Shown here in pieces: positions 43,640-56,151 of a stretch of DNA of 64,000 nucleotides (positions are counted from its first letter, which is position 1; each line of letters begins with the position of its first letter). Below the pieces are notes generated by a model that did not search any database, had not been told where the DNA came from, and saw nothing but the letters and a program-made list of their open reading frames with translations. Made by a program: the position numbers and the translations under genes. Origin of the DNA: Xiphias gladius (Eukaryota > Chordata > Actinopteri > Istiophoriformes > Xiphiidae); NCBI RefSeq assembly GCF_016859285.1, contig NC_053406.1, positions 6,211,501-6,275,500 of the forward strand. The letters are read 5' to 3'.

Positions 43640-44400
43640 CATGCCGGACAGGCACCGTCCCACGACGGTGAGAGAGTCGTCACGGTTCTCCTTTCGAGCT
43701 ATCCCGAGATGATAATAGCGCAGCTGCAGCGAGGATGAGGAGGAAGGATGGAAGGATGGGTGGATGACGGAGGAGCGATATCAGCTCGGAGGAGAGCCGA
43801 GATAAAAACGACCGAGGGGGGGGGTCTTCTTCTTCTTCTCCTTCGGCGTTTGTGTTTGCGATAAGGAGGAGGAGGAGTAAAGGAGGAAGAGGAGGAGGAG
43901 AGATGGAGGGAAAGAGGGAGGGAGGGGGGCCAAGAGACCCCGTCGCGTTTTGACCCCCCGAAACCTCCCCGCACACCGCCACCACCACCACCATCACCGC
44001 TCCTCCTCCTCCTCCTCCTCCTCCTTCTTCTTCGCTCCTCTCGAGTCTGAAAACACCATCGCTCAATCCCAGCCGTGACATTTTCCAGCCTGTCGCCGTG
44101 CGCTGCGCGGACAGCGAGCACAAGGAGCCAAAAAGGAGGGGAACGCTTTCTCTCAGTCCTCCGCGGCACCGAGCATCCCGAGGCTCTGCGAGCCGGAGCG
44201 AGAGGGGCACCCGACGGAGGCGAGGCGCTGCAGGAAGCCGCTGCCCCCTTTCTCCAGGGTTCTCTGGACTACGCCGGACCCAACCCGGGCGAGACTGGAT
44301 ACGGCGGATATTTACGTCTCGGTGGGACATTTTACACCATTTACTGGAGCCGCGTATCACTCAACATCACCAGGAAATAGCGTTTACAATAGCATTTAAT
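43640..44400 (+). promoter_or_regulatory. meis3: Probable meis3 promoter / first noncoding exon (CpG island)
   Basis: This block is CpG-rich with GGA-rich and TCC-rich tracts (43864-43902 and 44000-44034). A 5'UTR acceptor (tttatttgcag, AG at 44717-44718) follows at about 44.7 kb, implying an upstream noncoding exon, and this island is the best candidate. The transcription start and the donor of that exon were not determined. Open frames on both strands here reflect base composition rather than genes. Confidence 0.5.
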
Positions 44401-44550
44401 CAGCTGCGAGCTTTATTGGAGCGCGCATTGCCTCTCAGCGTATTACAAACTATTAAGCTGACATAGGCAGCAGAGTATCAGGTTATCAGACGTCTATAAA
44501 ACCTCCAGTCCAGATATATGTTGTAATATAAAACGCGATGGGCTCGGAGT

Positions 44551-44576
44551 AAACACACACACACACACACACACAC
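44551..44576. repeat. (CA)n microsatellite
   Basis: About 13 CA units between the CpG island and the meis3 start-codon exon. Confidence 0.9.
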
Positions 44577-44718
44577 GGAACAGGTCTTGAGTGTTTTCTC
44601 TCCACAGCCTTATGTTTTTGTTGAAACCTTAGAGGTTCTTTGTGCTGGATGTTAATCATGTTTACAACACAACTGCTAATGCACATTGAAAAAATACACA
44701 TGCACTTTTATTTGCAGG

Positions 44719-44807
44719 ACCCCAGGGGCAGAGGAAGGGAGCAAACCTCGCTGGACTAGCCGAACAGCGCATCATCATCCCCGGTGTAGGACTGGCTGTC
44801 GAGTCGC
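44719..44807 (+). other. meis3: meis3 5'UTR part of the start-codon exon
   Basis: The exon appears to open after tttatttgcag and runs to the ATG at 44808. It carries only four codons before its donor at 44820. Confidence 0.55.
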
Positions 44808-47800
44808 ATGGAGAAGAGGGTAGGTCTGCTGTGTGGTTTTTATGAGAGTGGAGTCGGACCAGAGCCTGCTTGAGATAACATATTTTGTATTCCTAACGAG
44901 ATGAGGTCATTAGGAAGCCATCTAATGGGAGCATACGGTTGGGAATCCTCTTTGCACTGCCCAGTATCTGGTCGGGTTTAGCAGCCCCACACAAAAAAGA
45001 AGGCCCAGTGGAAACAGACCAGTGGACTGTGCAGGGGTGGGCTGAGTGTTCATGGAAAAACAATAGAGAAGGGTGCCAGCAGGAAGCATCACGGCCACCC
45101 AGAAACCCCCTTTTTAAACTAAGATAAAAACTATTCTGAAATGTTCTTCACATACCACCCAATGTTTATTTTATAAGCGCCTTTATGATGCTGCAAAGAA
45201 ACAGTGAGAAACAACTTTTAAACCCACCCCCTTAACCAGTCATAATTCTTAATTCACATGGTGAAATGCAGTTCAATGGGGGCTGTGTATAACATGCAAT
45301 GTAGATGTCAGCATCTCTCAAAACACGCCACGAGAAACTGTCGATTTGGGTCTAATATTTCATCTTCTCCTTAAAATAATATGGATTTATTGTTGTGTAA
45401 TGTCAGTCAGGCGTTATAATGGCACACGAGGGTTAGTGTAGGTCATTAGGAGGCAGAGGAGAGGAGATGCAGCTCTTCAACTCGGTAAGTAGGTCAGTTT
45501 TTTTGCTACAGTGATTCAGAGGCACGGCGGTGGTGGTGGTGGTGGTGGAGGAGGAGGAGGAGAGACAGGCAGAGGCTGGCGGGCAGCAGGGCCGACTGAG
45601 ACCTGAGTGGAAGAGAGCAATTAGAGTTGTACAATGTGTAGACAGAAAATCACTGCTGGAGGAAAACAGAGCAGGAGGAGAGGGCTGAGAGACAGGGGAA
45701 AGGTCCATACACACGCATAGCCTACTGTACAGAAAACACACACACACACACACACACAGAACCAGCTCCACCAATAGCAGCTTAAACACAGAATTTAAAT
45801 GAAGATATTAAAATCAAATAGCAGAAATTATAATATGAATTGACTTTCTGGATATACTGTGTATGCATTGGTCTTTTATATGTGTAAAGGGATTATCTTA
45901 AAAGAAAAGAATGGATGTTATATTTCACTGTCCCATTCAAATTATATTTTTATATTCGACTTTGTATAGCAATGACTGTATGAGACACAAAAGCCTGGTC
46001 CTGAGTGAAAAATTTGAAGAAAATCAAATGGAGATTGGTGGTTCTAATGCGTGTTTGTGGAAAACACACATGGACCCGGATTTTACGAGTTTAAAAAAAG
46101 TTTGAGTTGCGTTGCGGCACAGAATGGGCAGAGCGCCGTCTCAATTCTGCAACAGGTCCAGTTTTCTTTGGTTTCTTAGTTTTTGCCTGCTTAAAATACT
46201 GGTGGGATTCTTCTTCAAAACCCGCCTGTAGCTTTAGGCAACTTTAACAAATCCACAATAACCTGTTGAATACCGTGTGTATAATATTATACAAATAAAT
46301 AACGTGAATGTCTTATTTATTAATTGCAGACTGTACGTTGGGCATTTGAACAACTTCTTGATGTAAAATAATCCTCAAGCAAATTCAACGTTTTAACCGA
46401 ACTGACGCGCTGAGAAAACGAATGAATTTGAATTGGTTTGCTAGTTTTCTGCACAACTCTTTTAAGGTAGAAAAAAGGGGCAGCATTTTCTTAGGTAATA
46501 ACAATTATACTTGTACTTTAATTTAGGTGTTTACAAAGTTTAAAAAAAAGACCCGCCATTCTTAATTAATAGTAACGGAAGTTTAATAATTGAGTTAGTC
46601 TTTTTAGAGTGTCTGAAATATGACACGAAGCCGTGGACCTAATTTCGTCTTCGTGATTTACTATTTATTTATTTATTTTAAAAAAAATGTTTGAGCCGAT
46701 GTAAATCCAGTTCTACAAAGCTAAACCATGTTATTCCTACAGCTCAGGGTGTGTTTTTGTGTGGGTTTGTCTTCCCAGCACAAGTGAACTCAACAGGCCC
46801 GTTGGGCCTGTGGTAACTTTTCTGCGCCGGTGGAAATAATAACACAATTAAAAGTTGTTATGAAGATGTTGTCCCACCATCTGAGGCGCGCCGACCACCT
46901 CCGTGACTTTTGAAAAAGGGAAAATTGGCGGAATTTGTCATCTCCACTTGTGCGCTTTGATCCGCTTCGTGCGCAGAAACCCGATAGGGGCCGTGCGTAA
47001 AGAGAGACGCGCAATCCGATAGCGGTGATTGTGTTAATAGCCAGCCCCCATAAAAACTCGAAGGTGTCCCGGGCCAGGGCCTCAGAGCAGGTGCTTTCTG
47101 TGATCCTGGTGGCCATATGGGACTCTGACACACAATAATTTGATAAGCCATTTAGGACAGTGGTTCCTAAAGTGGGGTCCAGAGACCTCCAGGGGTCCTG
47201 CAGAGGAGGGCAATTCAATTTTTCTTTTATTTAATTCCAAGAGGTCAAGATAGAGAGAATATGTAAGAATAATTGCTTTTCTGTTGGGTTTCACTGTTGC
47301 TGTCTCACCACTTAGAATTTAGATATGAATGCACTCCGTAAACAACAACAACATCATCTCTAATTGGACAATTTTGGATACAAATCTTAGTGTCTGTTTG
47401 TCATTTGGAGTACTGATGATGAAAACAAGTGTAACTAATAAAGAGGAATATGGTTGTAATGTTGTCATGATTGCAAATCTGAAAGAACAAATGCAAATAA
47501 ATACATTTGCATTCGAATACATACAACCTCCTGTGGTTGCCTGCCAGGGGAATAGTGTCCACGGAGAAAAACTAGGCTCAGCAGGTCATAACTTTTATGG
47601 CTTGGTTAAAATAACACAGAAGTGAAAGGTGTCCAGGCCAAGCCACCTAGCAGGTGCAGTCTGTGATCCCGGTGGCCCTTTGGGACTGCGGCATGAGTCC
47701 CTTTTAATCCAGCAGAAAGAGAAACAGAAGCAGATCTGCTGACCTGAGCAGCGTCGCCTCAGAGCCAGAAGCTGCAGCGAAGCACAAATTAAGCTCCTTA

Positions 47801-47849
<49 letters not shown>

Positions 47850-49450
47850 CAAGGGAGTCAGACATGCATATTCATGATGCTTTGTGTGTAAGTGTTGCTG
47901 TGTGTATGTTTTTCTCTTTACGTATCTGTGCATGTTTGTGACTGTGTCGTTGAGCGTACCATATGCGTGTCTGATCCATCCTGTGTGTGAGTGTGTGTGA
48001 GCGGGCCCCAGTGAGGCTGTCACAGCGGGATGTGAGGGACGTCTCAGCACGGCTCCTGTCTAGTCTGAGTTTAGGAGGGAGGAGACAACATTAGCAGCTA
48101 CAGGCTCACTGTCTTTCTCCAAGGATCTCATCTCTCCCCTCATCTCCTCTTCTTTTAAGCACCAGACACTAGACTTTTCAAGAACCACGAAAAGCTGCTT
48201 TTTCATCTTGACTGCTGCGCATTTTCGAAGTTATCCAAGCGCCTTAGGAAGGATTTCATCAGGATTTCATAATCCTGAGAGTGGTAGAATAATTTTCAGC
48301 AGCATGTAATACTTCAGCTGAAGCGAAAATGTAGAAATCACCTAGGTTCTCTCACGAAGAAACTGGGATCTGCACACGCGCGAGTGGATTGTCCAGTGCA
48401 CAGAACTGCAGTAATGGTCCATGATCAATGCATGCACGCACGCACACACACGCACATGCACAACTTGGGGAGTGGTATACTCTAACCATTTGATGTTTAG
48501 TTTTTGTTTGTGTTGATATTGGCGTTTGTTTAGCTTGCAGTGATTGATTACTGTCTTCCCACTACAACTCTACTGTCACTGAAATCTACAAATACATATG
48601 CATGTACACATAAAAGCTGACACGATCAGTCGAGTTATCAATTAGTGGATCAACAGAAAATTAATCTTCAATCAATTTTGATAATGAAGTAGTTTTTGAA
48701 GTAAAAATGCCAAAAACACACTGGTGCCAGCTTTCTTTTGGTGAATATTTGCTGGTTTTCTCAGTCTTTTACGATAGTAAACTGAATACCTCTGGGTCTT
48801 GGACTGTTAGTCGGACAAAACAAGCAAATGAAAGACTCAAACACTGCTCCAGATGTAAAACCAGATCAGATCTCCTAAATGAGTGTTAGTCCAGTAAGCC
48901 GTGCCACTGAAGCCCCATGACAGCTCAGCCACATAATAAAATCACAATAAGATTTGATGTCAGACAGGCACAGATGTCGAATGGGTCTCATGTTTTCTGT
49001 CTTTCCATCTAATTGTGTTTCAGTATGAAGAGCTGGTGCACTACTCAGGGTCGGAGGGCATGTCGGTGGGGGGGTACGGGGATGATGTCAGGCCGCTTCC
49101 TCCCCCACAGTACGGACCCACCATCCCCGACTCCCTCAAACACCACAAAGACCAGATCTATGGGTAAGCATGCGTGTGAGTGTGTGTTTGAAGCCCTAGA
49201 TGTGGTGGAAGCAGTGATTTATGTAGCCTGACAGTGGCTAAAAAACAGTTTCAACTACACATACACTTTCAGCAGATTAACGTACAGTATATATTTGTGT
49301 ACTGAATATGAAAATACATGTGAAGTGTTTATGACTGTGTGTTTCATAAATACTGTAGTATCAAGTTTCTTTTAACACCATCTCTAAATGTATCATGTGT
49401 ACACTGTGTCAACTGTTACTGTGTTTATGTACAGTATAGTATGTTAACTG

Positions 49451-49510
<60 letters not shown>

Positions 49511-52500
49511 CACCCACTGTTTCCACTGCTGGCCCTAGTGTTTGAGAAGTGCGAGCTGGCCACCTGCTCCCCCCGAGAGTCTGCCTCCATCTCAGCCACC
49601 TCCCACCTCCCCGGCATGGCCAATCACAGCGACGTCTGCTCCTCCGAATCCTTCAACGATGACATCGCTGCGTTTGCCAAGCAGGTGAGTGACAGCTGTG
49701 AGAGCCAATCACAGAACAGATATCGATGAAAGCCTGTTTTCAGATTTGTAATAATGAATTGAATTTGTGTCGCAGATTCGTTCAGAGAAACCCATATTTT
49801 CGTCCAATCCTGAGCTGGACAACTTGGTATGATGCACACTGACATCACGCTAAAATATGAAACACATTTTCACACATGCATTGTGGATAACATATCCATA
49901 ATTATTCTGCTTTCTCCTCTACATAGATGATCCAGGCCATACAGGTTCTTCGCTTTCATTTACTGGAGTTAGAGAAGGTTGGTGGAAGCGCAACATGTTT
50001 TTATTTTAACATTTTTTTGGTCATTCTTATATTTTCATGGACTTTTTTAGAATGGGCACTGTGTGTTCATGTGCTCATGGGAAAGTCTGACATCCAGGAC
50101 TTACGTACCAATTGCTAAACATCACTATAATCAAATACTCATAAAATACATAAAATGAATAAACAACAGTCTTTCTGCACCTTAACAAAGATGACTAATC
50201 AACTGATTATAACTACACATTTCTCTTAGGTTTTCCAAACCACTTGTGTTGAGAAGGTTGAAGGGAATCCTTGCATTTTAATTTGGAAACCTAGCAAAGG
50301 AAATCCTGTCAAGCAGTGAAAGACATTTAAGGATAGTGTCACAAATTTTCTCTTGACGGCCGACATGAACAGGATGAATGGTTACTGCAAGCAAAACTGT
50401 TTTTGTATACATATGAACATTTGAATATTGTTTCAAGACAGACTTGAAAAAATGTGAACCCCTCCTTTTATGCTCACTGCACTGTTATGACCTATTTAGG
50501 TACTGATTAGAAAGTGGTGTTAAAAGTTTGCACTGATGAAAGTAAATCTCTCTTAAGGTGCATGACCTGTGTGATAACTTCTGCCTTCGCTACATCACCT
50601 GTCTGAAGGGCAAAATGCCCACAGACCTCGTCCTGGATGAGCGGGAGGGCGGCTCCAAGTCCGACATGGAGGACTTCGCTGGATCCTGCACCAGTCTGTC
50701 GGAGCAGGTGAGACACTGAATGTCAAACAGCACGCACTGTGGGAGAAACTCCACCATTCACCTGTCCAGCTGCATCCGCTGGATGTCTGAATAATGCACA
50801 TGTGTTTCATGACTTGTTGTTCTCCCTCCTCTCTACCTGCTGGGAATTCCCCAACTTCCCATTTACTCCACCTCCGACCTCATCTCTCTCTCTCTCTCTC
50901 TTTCCCTGCAGAATGCATCGTGGCTTCGGGAGCCAGATGAATGTGCCTCTACTCCTCTGGGAACACCAGGCACCTGTGGCCTGCTTTCACTCAGCACAGC
51001 AGACAACTGTAGCGACACAGGTACATACACACCAGCTGAGAAATACTGTGTGTGAGAGAACACACTGCACAGCACAGATGCATATGCAGAGGAACAACAG
51101 TGTTCATATACACAACTGCCACATCTGCAACAACATTCACACACAGCCTATTATACACACAGCTTATGCTATAACACTCTAAATGGTAGAAATGATAGTA
51201 ATGAAAATAACTGCTAGTTGGAGCCCTACTTTGATATGATGAACACTGTACGGTTGGTTCGGTATTTGTTGCAGAATTGATCATTATTACAGTAGTTGAT
51301 CTTAATTGTGAATTGGTTTGGGAATGTAGAAATTGGATTTCTTTTTGTCTTTAAAATGGTCAAATGTAATGAATTGAATGTATGAATACTGATACAAAAT
51401 ATAAGCAAAAAAATCACTGTGAGCTTTTATCAGTCGGACCCTAATAGATGTATGTACACATACACAGTCCCTAAGCTACAGTGTTTCCATGGTCTCCCTA
51501 CAGGCGATGGTCTCGATGGAGGAGTGGCCTCCCCCAGTACAGGAGAGGAGGATGAGTCTGACAGAGACAGGAGGAACAACAAGAAGAGAGGGATCTTCCC
51601 CAAAGTGGCCACAAACATCATGAGAGCGTGGCTTTTCCAGCACCTGTCGGTAAGAGAGCTTCTCCGTGTTCTTATCACACCAGAGTTAATCACTACCCCT
51701 GAAAATACTGAATTTTGGACAGTAATTGAAACCATCCTGCAGGGCCGTAACAAAACAAAGAAAGCTTGTGTATAGCTCTGGATGAGAGAATAATTACAGA
51801 AAGAGAGGATTTAGTGAGAGCCAAAACGTCACGGACAAAAATAGACAAAGAGAGGTGAAGCCAGTGCATAATGCAGGCCAGTTAAATTAGATGAAAAATT
51901 GGGAGATTATGTGAACATGCTTGCTATTGAATAATTGTTGAAGTGATAGAAATGGAGTGAGTAATTGTTGGTGAGGTGGTTAGATTGGTAATGAGCTATT
52001 AAATGAGGCAGGTCAAATGTTGCTTTATTCCAATTATCACAGTATGTGTGTGTGTGTGAGAGAGAAATATGGAGAGAGGGCGAGGGGTTGCTGAGGTCGA
52101 AAATGTGAGCGTAGATGTGAATTGTGATGGAAGTAAGTCAGTATATTTTATTCTAGATTTCAGCCTCAGGTAGCCTCAAGATGATTCTCCTGTTGATCCA
52201 CATGCATTTAGTAAGGTGTCTGCAGGAAGGCCACAGACATCACACCCCAAAGTCTGGCTTGTGTTTCGATTTCTTTAACCCTGGCTCTGTGTGTCCTTTC
52301 CCAGCACCCATACCCATCTGAGGAGCAGAAGAAGCAGCTGTCGCAGGACACGGGACTGACCATCTTACAGGTCAACAACTGGTCAGTGCACACTAAATCA
52401 ATACACTAATTCCAGCCCTACGGCTTATCAATAATGAGTTAAACTGACTTGTTTAAATGAAAAGCGTCAACTTTCAATTTGACAACACAGCCTTCGCCAT

Positions 52501-53079
52501 GTCAATAACATATTGGCGTGCTAGTCTGATGCAGAAATGAACAGTATCTATATTTTACAACTCACTGAAGTCACATTTTTTTTGCTTAGTAACTCTTTAT
52601 TGTGGACATTTTTTGTGAATAAATGTTAATTAAATGAAAGGTAGCATTTTACAAGACCTCTATAGAAGACTATAATCTACTTTATTAGAGAGAAGCTTGT
52701 AACAGAGGAAGAAATGTCCTACTAAGCATTTTTCCTGAAGCTGCAGAGTAGTAAAATCCAGTTACTCCGTGTTCATAAAACAGAATAGCAAATCAATATC
52801 CAATAATCAGATGATTTACAGCTCCCAAATTCCCTATTCATGGCTCAGACATATATCTGCACGGGCAAAGCATATGCATATATGAGTCTATAACACCCAT
52901 ACACAGAGCATTTCCATGCTGCTGATCAATTTGTTCTTTCAATTCTCTGTACCTCAGTTACAGAAACACAAACTCATACGAAGACTCTAACTTAAAAATA
53001 TGGAGTGTGTATTACATGCTAAACAGTATATTTTGTAATCTGATGACTTGCATGTTTTTATTTGTACCCCTGCTGCAGC

Positions 53080-53129
<50 letters not shown>

Positions 53130-56032
53130 ACCCAATCAGTGCAGATCAATCGATTATCACAGAGGCGATCAATACCTGCTCTGCCCTAACGTTGATTTAC
53201 TCTGCCCTCTGAAAGGGTTAAGTGGTTGTAAAAGGGAAAAGGTTAGTAGTCTGCCGGTCAGCCTTTTTCTCCATTAACGGGTGGTCTCGTCCTTCTCTCT
53301 CTCTCCATCTCTCTCCCTCTCTCTCTCTGAACACACTCTTTCTTAATGTCGCTCTCCCCCTGAAAAGGTTCATCAACGCCAGGAGGAGAATAGTTCAGCC
53401 GATGATTGACCAGTCAAATCGCTCAGGTCAGTCTTTATAAGTCAGTCAGCTGCTCGGTGTATGTACTGGGTGTGCGTCTGATGGATATTTGTGTCTGATA
53501 GTGTGTGTTGTCTCACAGGTCAGGGTGGCCCCTACAGCCCAGAGGGAGCAGCTCTTGGGGGCTACGGGCTTGACGGACAGGCCCACCTCGGTCTTCGAAC
53601 AGCAGGTACGGTAGCCTGTGGAGAAATATTGCACGCACACACTGACACAAAAAGTGCAAAATATACCTCCTCTACTTAAAGGATGGCTCTCGTGATAGTC
53701 CATATTTTTCTAACTAACAGCAAATCCAAATGAAAAGACAGAAACCAACACTGAAATTAATCTACTAATCAGTATTGTCCTTGTAGTCAAAGCCTGATAG
53801 AGATTATTTATCTGTACCATTGAGCACAATTGTTGTCTAAATACTACTAAAAACACACTGGGTGAAATGTTCCTTCATTACCACAAACATATTGTAGTTT
53901 ATCTGGAATCAATCCCACATGTACTGTCCTGCTGCCACAAATACTCACTAAAGCACCAAATAGGTATTAATCCACAGCTGAAAATGTTTATGTGTAAAAT
54001 ATAAAAAGTGTTTATATTTTACCTCCTCAGTAGGAATAAATGGGCTTGGAGCTGAGCACCACAAATGGGCTGGTGAAGTCAAAAATTATTTAGAAGTGGA
54101 CTATTACAGTTAGATTTGGTCTTTTCATAGGATTTGTTGACAGTAAGAAAAATATAGACCATTGCCAGCCTTTTAAAGTCCACACTAAAGTTATAGTCAA
54201 AAATAGTTGACAAAAACAGTCACTGCTGACCACCTTGAAAAAAATGCGTATGGCCTTGAAGAGATAGAGTCGAACTGAGAAATCTTAAATAAAAAAACAA
54301 GTTATAATATTTATACTCTCTGTTTATTCCTCACTGTGCTTTTTCATTAAATACTTTGAACATAAATAGTCACAAGCGTAAGTTAAGAGTGACTAACCCA
54401 CTATTTAGCAATGTGTTAGAGGTGGTTTCTGTATACACTTGTATAAATTCATCCACAACTCCAATGTCTTTGTTTGGTCTAATTTGAAAATAATTTCAAT
54501 GATTAATTCATCACCATGTTGAGTTTCTGATGCTGGAGAAGGCAGCATTGTGTGTGTAGACTGAACAAGGTACAATTAGGGAACAACGAAGGAAATAAGA
54601 AAAAAATTTGTGATTCAAACGTGAATAAAATGGATCGGCCACCAGCAAAAATCAGACAAAAAGACTGGAACCTCTCAAATGGTTATGTATTTTAATAACA
54701 CTAGAAAATAACAAAATCTATAAATGTTAATGTCTCCTGATGCTGTTAAAACCTTTCTTAACAAGCTGCGGCCGACTGGGGTGTCAGTCATTACAAATTT
54801 ATCCCGTGCAACCAGACATTAGTCAAACCCAAAAAAGTTTTCAAAAATACCAAGTATGTCAGGCCGAATTTGAGGAAACTGTGTGTAAAATTAAATATAA
54901 GACATCTACAATATGTGCATTTGAGGTAGCACTTTAAAAGTCCCCACTACTTCGCATCTACTGCATAAGTAGTATACAAACATTTAATAAATGGTTTAAA
55001 ACACGCTTTAATTTAGTTGTGCACAGCTATAAGTACATGTTTAAGTGCTTATTAATGTACAGTAATTATCAGCAATTTTAGCTTCTATTATGAAGACATA
55101 TTTTTTAAATTTAATTTATTTATTAAACTGTATTTTACTATATTGTCATTCATTATTTGTGTATACAGCCGCGCCCACTAATAGGTATCGTTGGAGACAT
55201 TACAGTTGTTGATAAAAACATGAACAAACACTTACAACTGCATACAACTACATTATTAGTGTGTTATAAACCATTTATCAAATGTTTATTATATATAAAT
55301 TATATTAAATATATTAAAATTTCTCTCAGTGTCAACATTATATACCTTCAATTACGACCTGGAACATACTGAGTACAATAAGATGATTTTAACAAAGTTT
55401 AAGCTATGGGGAAATAAAAGGGGAAACTTGTACACTATGTTAAGGGGTTTCAAAGTAAAGAACAGGAAAACAGGTTTATACTATACAGAAAGACAGAACA
55501 AGATTTTTCACCTCTAAGTTAAAAAATATATAAATATTGAACTGATTCAGGCGTTAACTCTGTTTCCAGTATTTTCCAGTGCAAAAAAGAACGGACAATC
55601 TGCAAATTTTCTTTCTTAAATTGGTGATTTAAGAAAGAGAAATGCACTCCACTCTTATTTACACACTTGACCTAAGATACCGTCGATAAGGATGGCTTCT
55701 TTTGCCAAAGACAGATTATTAAAAAACGTATCTGCTCAGCATTTCTCCATATTAGCAGAGCCAGATCCTAAAAAATGATTCCACTTTATTTACATTAAGA
55801 AAAACCCTGTTCCTCTGTTTCTGCCCCACCAGGTCTCCAGGGGATGTCTTCTCTGCAGGGCGACTACCCCAGCGCTCTCCTGTCCCAGCCAGGCTACCCT
55901 CCCCACCCGGGACCTTCCCTCCACCCGTACCCAGGCCCTCACCCCCACCCCGCCATGCTGCTCCATCCACCACCACACACACATCCCGCAGAGCCCCTCC
56001 TCGCCCAGGGACTGGACATACACGCACACTAG
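44808..56032 (+). CDS. meis3: Meis3-like TALE homeodomain transcription factor
   Basis: Coding exons: 44808-44819, 49024-49163, 49510-49684, 49776-49826, 49927-49977, 50558-50707, 50912-51020, 51504-51649, 52305-52381, 53368-53426, 53519-53605 and 55833-56032. The product is 418 aa. Exon 1 encodes only MEKR and joins to YEELVHY, the same split as MAQR/YDDLPHY in Meis1. The PBX-binding Meis domain spans roughly residues 50-190 ([40 protein letters not shown]). An acidic linker precedes the TALE homeodomain (about 255-317: [20 protein letters not shown], the PYP loop insertion, [13 protein letters not shown]). Family role: a nuclear PBX/HOX cofactor, with Meis3 acting in hindbrain patterning. 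[18 protein letters not shown] and RRNNKKRG favour Meis3 over Meis1/2. The C-terminus is His/Pro-rich and lacks the usual WHY ending. Exon 3 is preceded directly by a TG array. Confidence 0.9.
45526..45562. repeat. (GGT)n(GGA)n array in meis3 intron 1
   Basis: Seven to eight GGT units run into about five GGA units. The G-rich strand could fold into a quadruplex. Confidence 0.9.
45735..45760. repeat. (CA)n microsatellite in meis3 intron 1
   Basis: About 13 CA units. Confidence 0.9.
47063..47131 (+). repeat. Direct duplicate A in meis3 intron 1
   Basis: Contains agcaggtgctttctgtgatc, then ggtggccatatgggact. It aligns with 47628-47695 with a few differences. Confidence 0.75.
47158..47216 (+). 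mobile_element. hAT-like transposon end (single terminus)
   Basis: The sequence cagtggttcctaaagtgggg, followed by gacctccaggggtcctgcag, closely resembles the CAGTGGTTC...GGGGTCC terminal sequence of hAT-group elements. No matching inverted end was found downstream before 47628, so the extent of the element is unknown. Confidence 0.5.
47628..47695 (+). repeat. Direct duplicate B in meis3 intron 1
   Basis: Contains agcaggtgcagtctgtgatc, then ggtggccctttgggact, matching 47063-47131. The two copies are 565 bp apart and in the same orientation. Confidence 0.75.
47809..47842. repeat. (AG)n microsatellite in meis3 intron 1
   Basis: About 16 AG units ending in GGGG. Confidence 0.95.
49455..49506 (+). 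repeat. (TG)n array forming the 3' splice region of meis3 exon 3
   Basis: About 26 TG units immediately followed by cag and exon 3 (49510). The repeat occupies the normal polypyrimidine-tract position. Confidence 0.97.
53083..53127. repeat. (CA)n microsatellite in meis3 intron 9
   Basis: About 21 CA units with one early CG. Confidence 0.95.
53606..55832. other. meis3 intron 11, nothing recognised
   Basis: AT-rich intron of 2.2 kb. No exon, RNA gene or clear repeat was identified. Confidence 0.5.
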
Positions 56033-56117
56033 TTGTAGAGGGGGGAGGGAGGGGAGTCGGGGTATGTGTGTGAAGGAAATTTACTGTATGAATGTGTGTG
56101 TGAGTGTGTGCAGTGAG

Positions 56118-56151
<34 letters not shown>

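Noticed and set aside
43680..44360. Long - strand open frames rich in Ser, Pro and Arg
   Set aside because: They are antisense to the GC-rich meis3 5' region and produced by GGA/TCC tracts and CpG bias. No domain or splice logic supports a gene.
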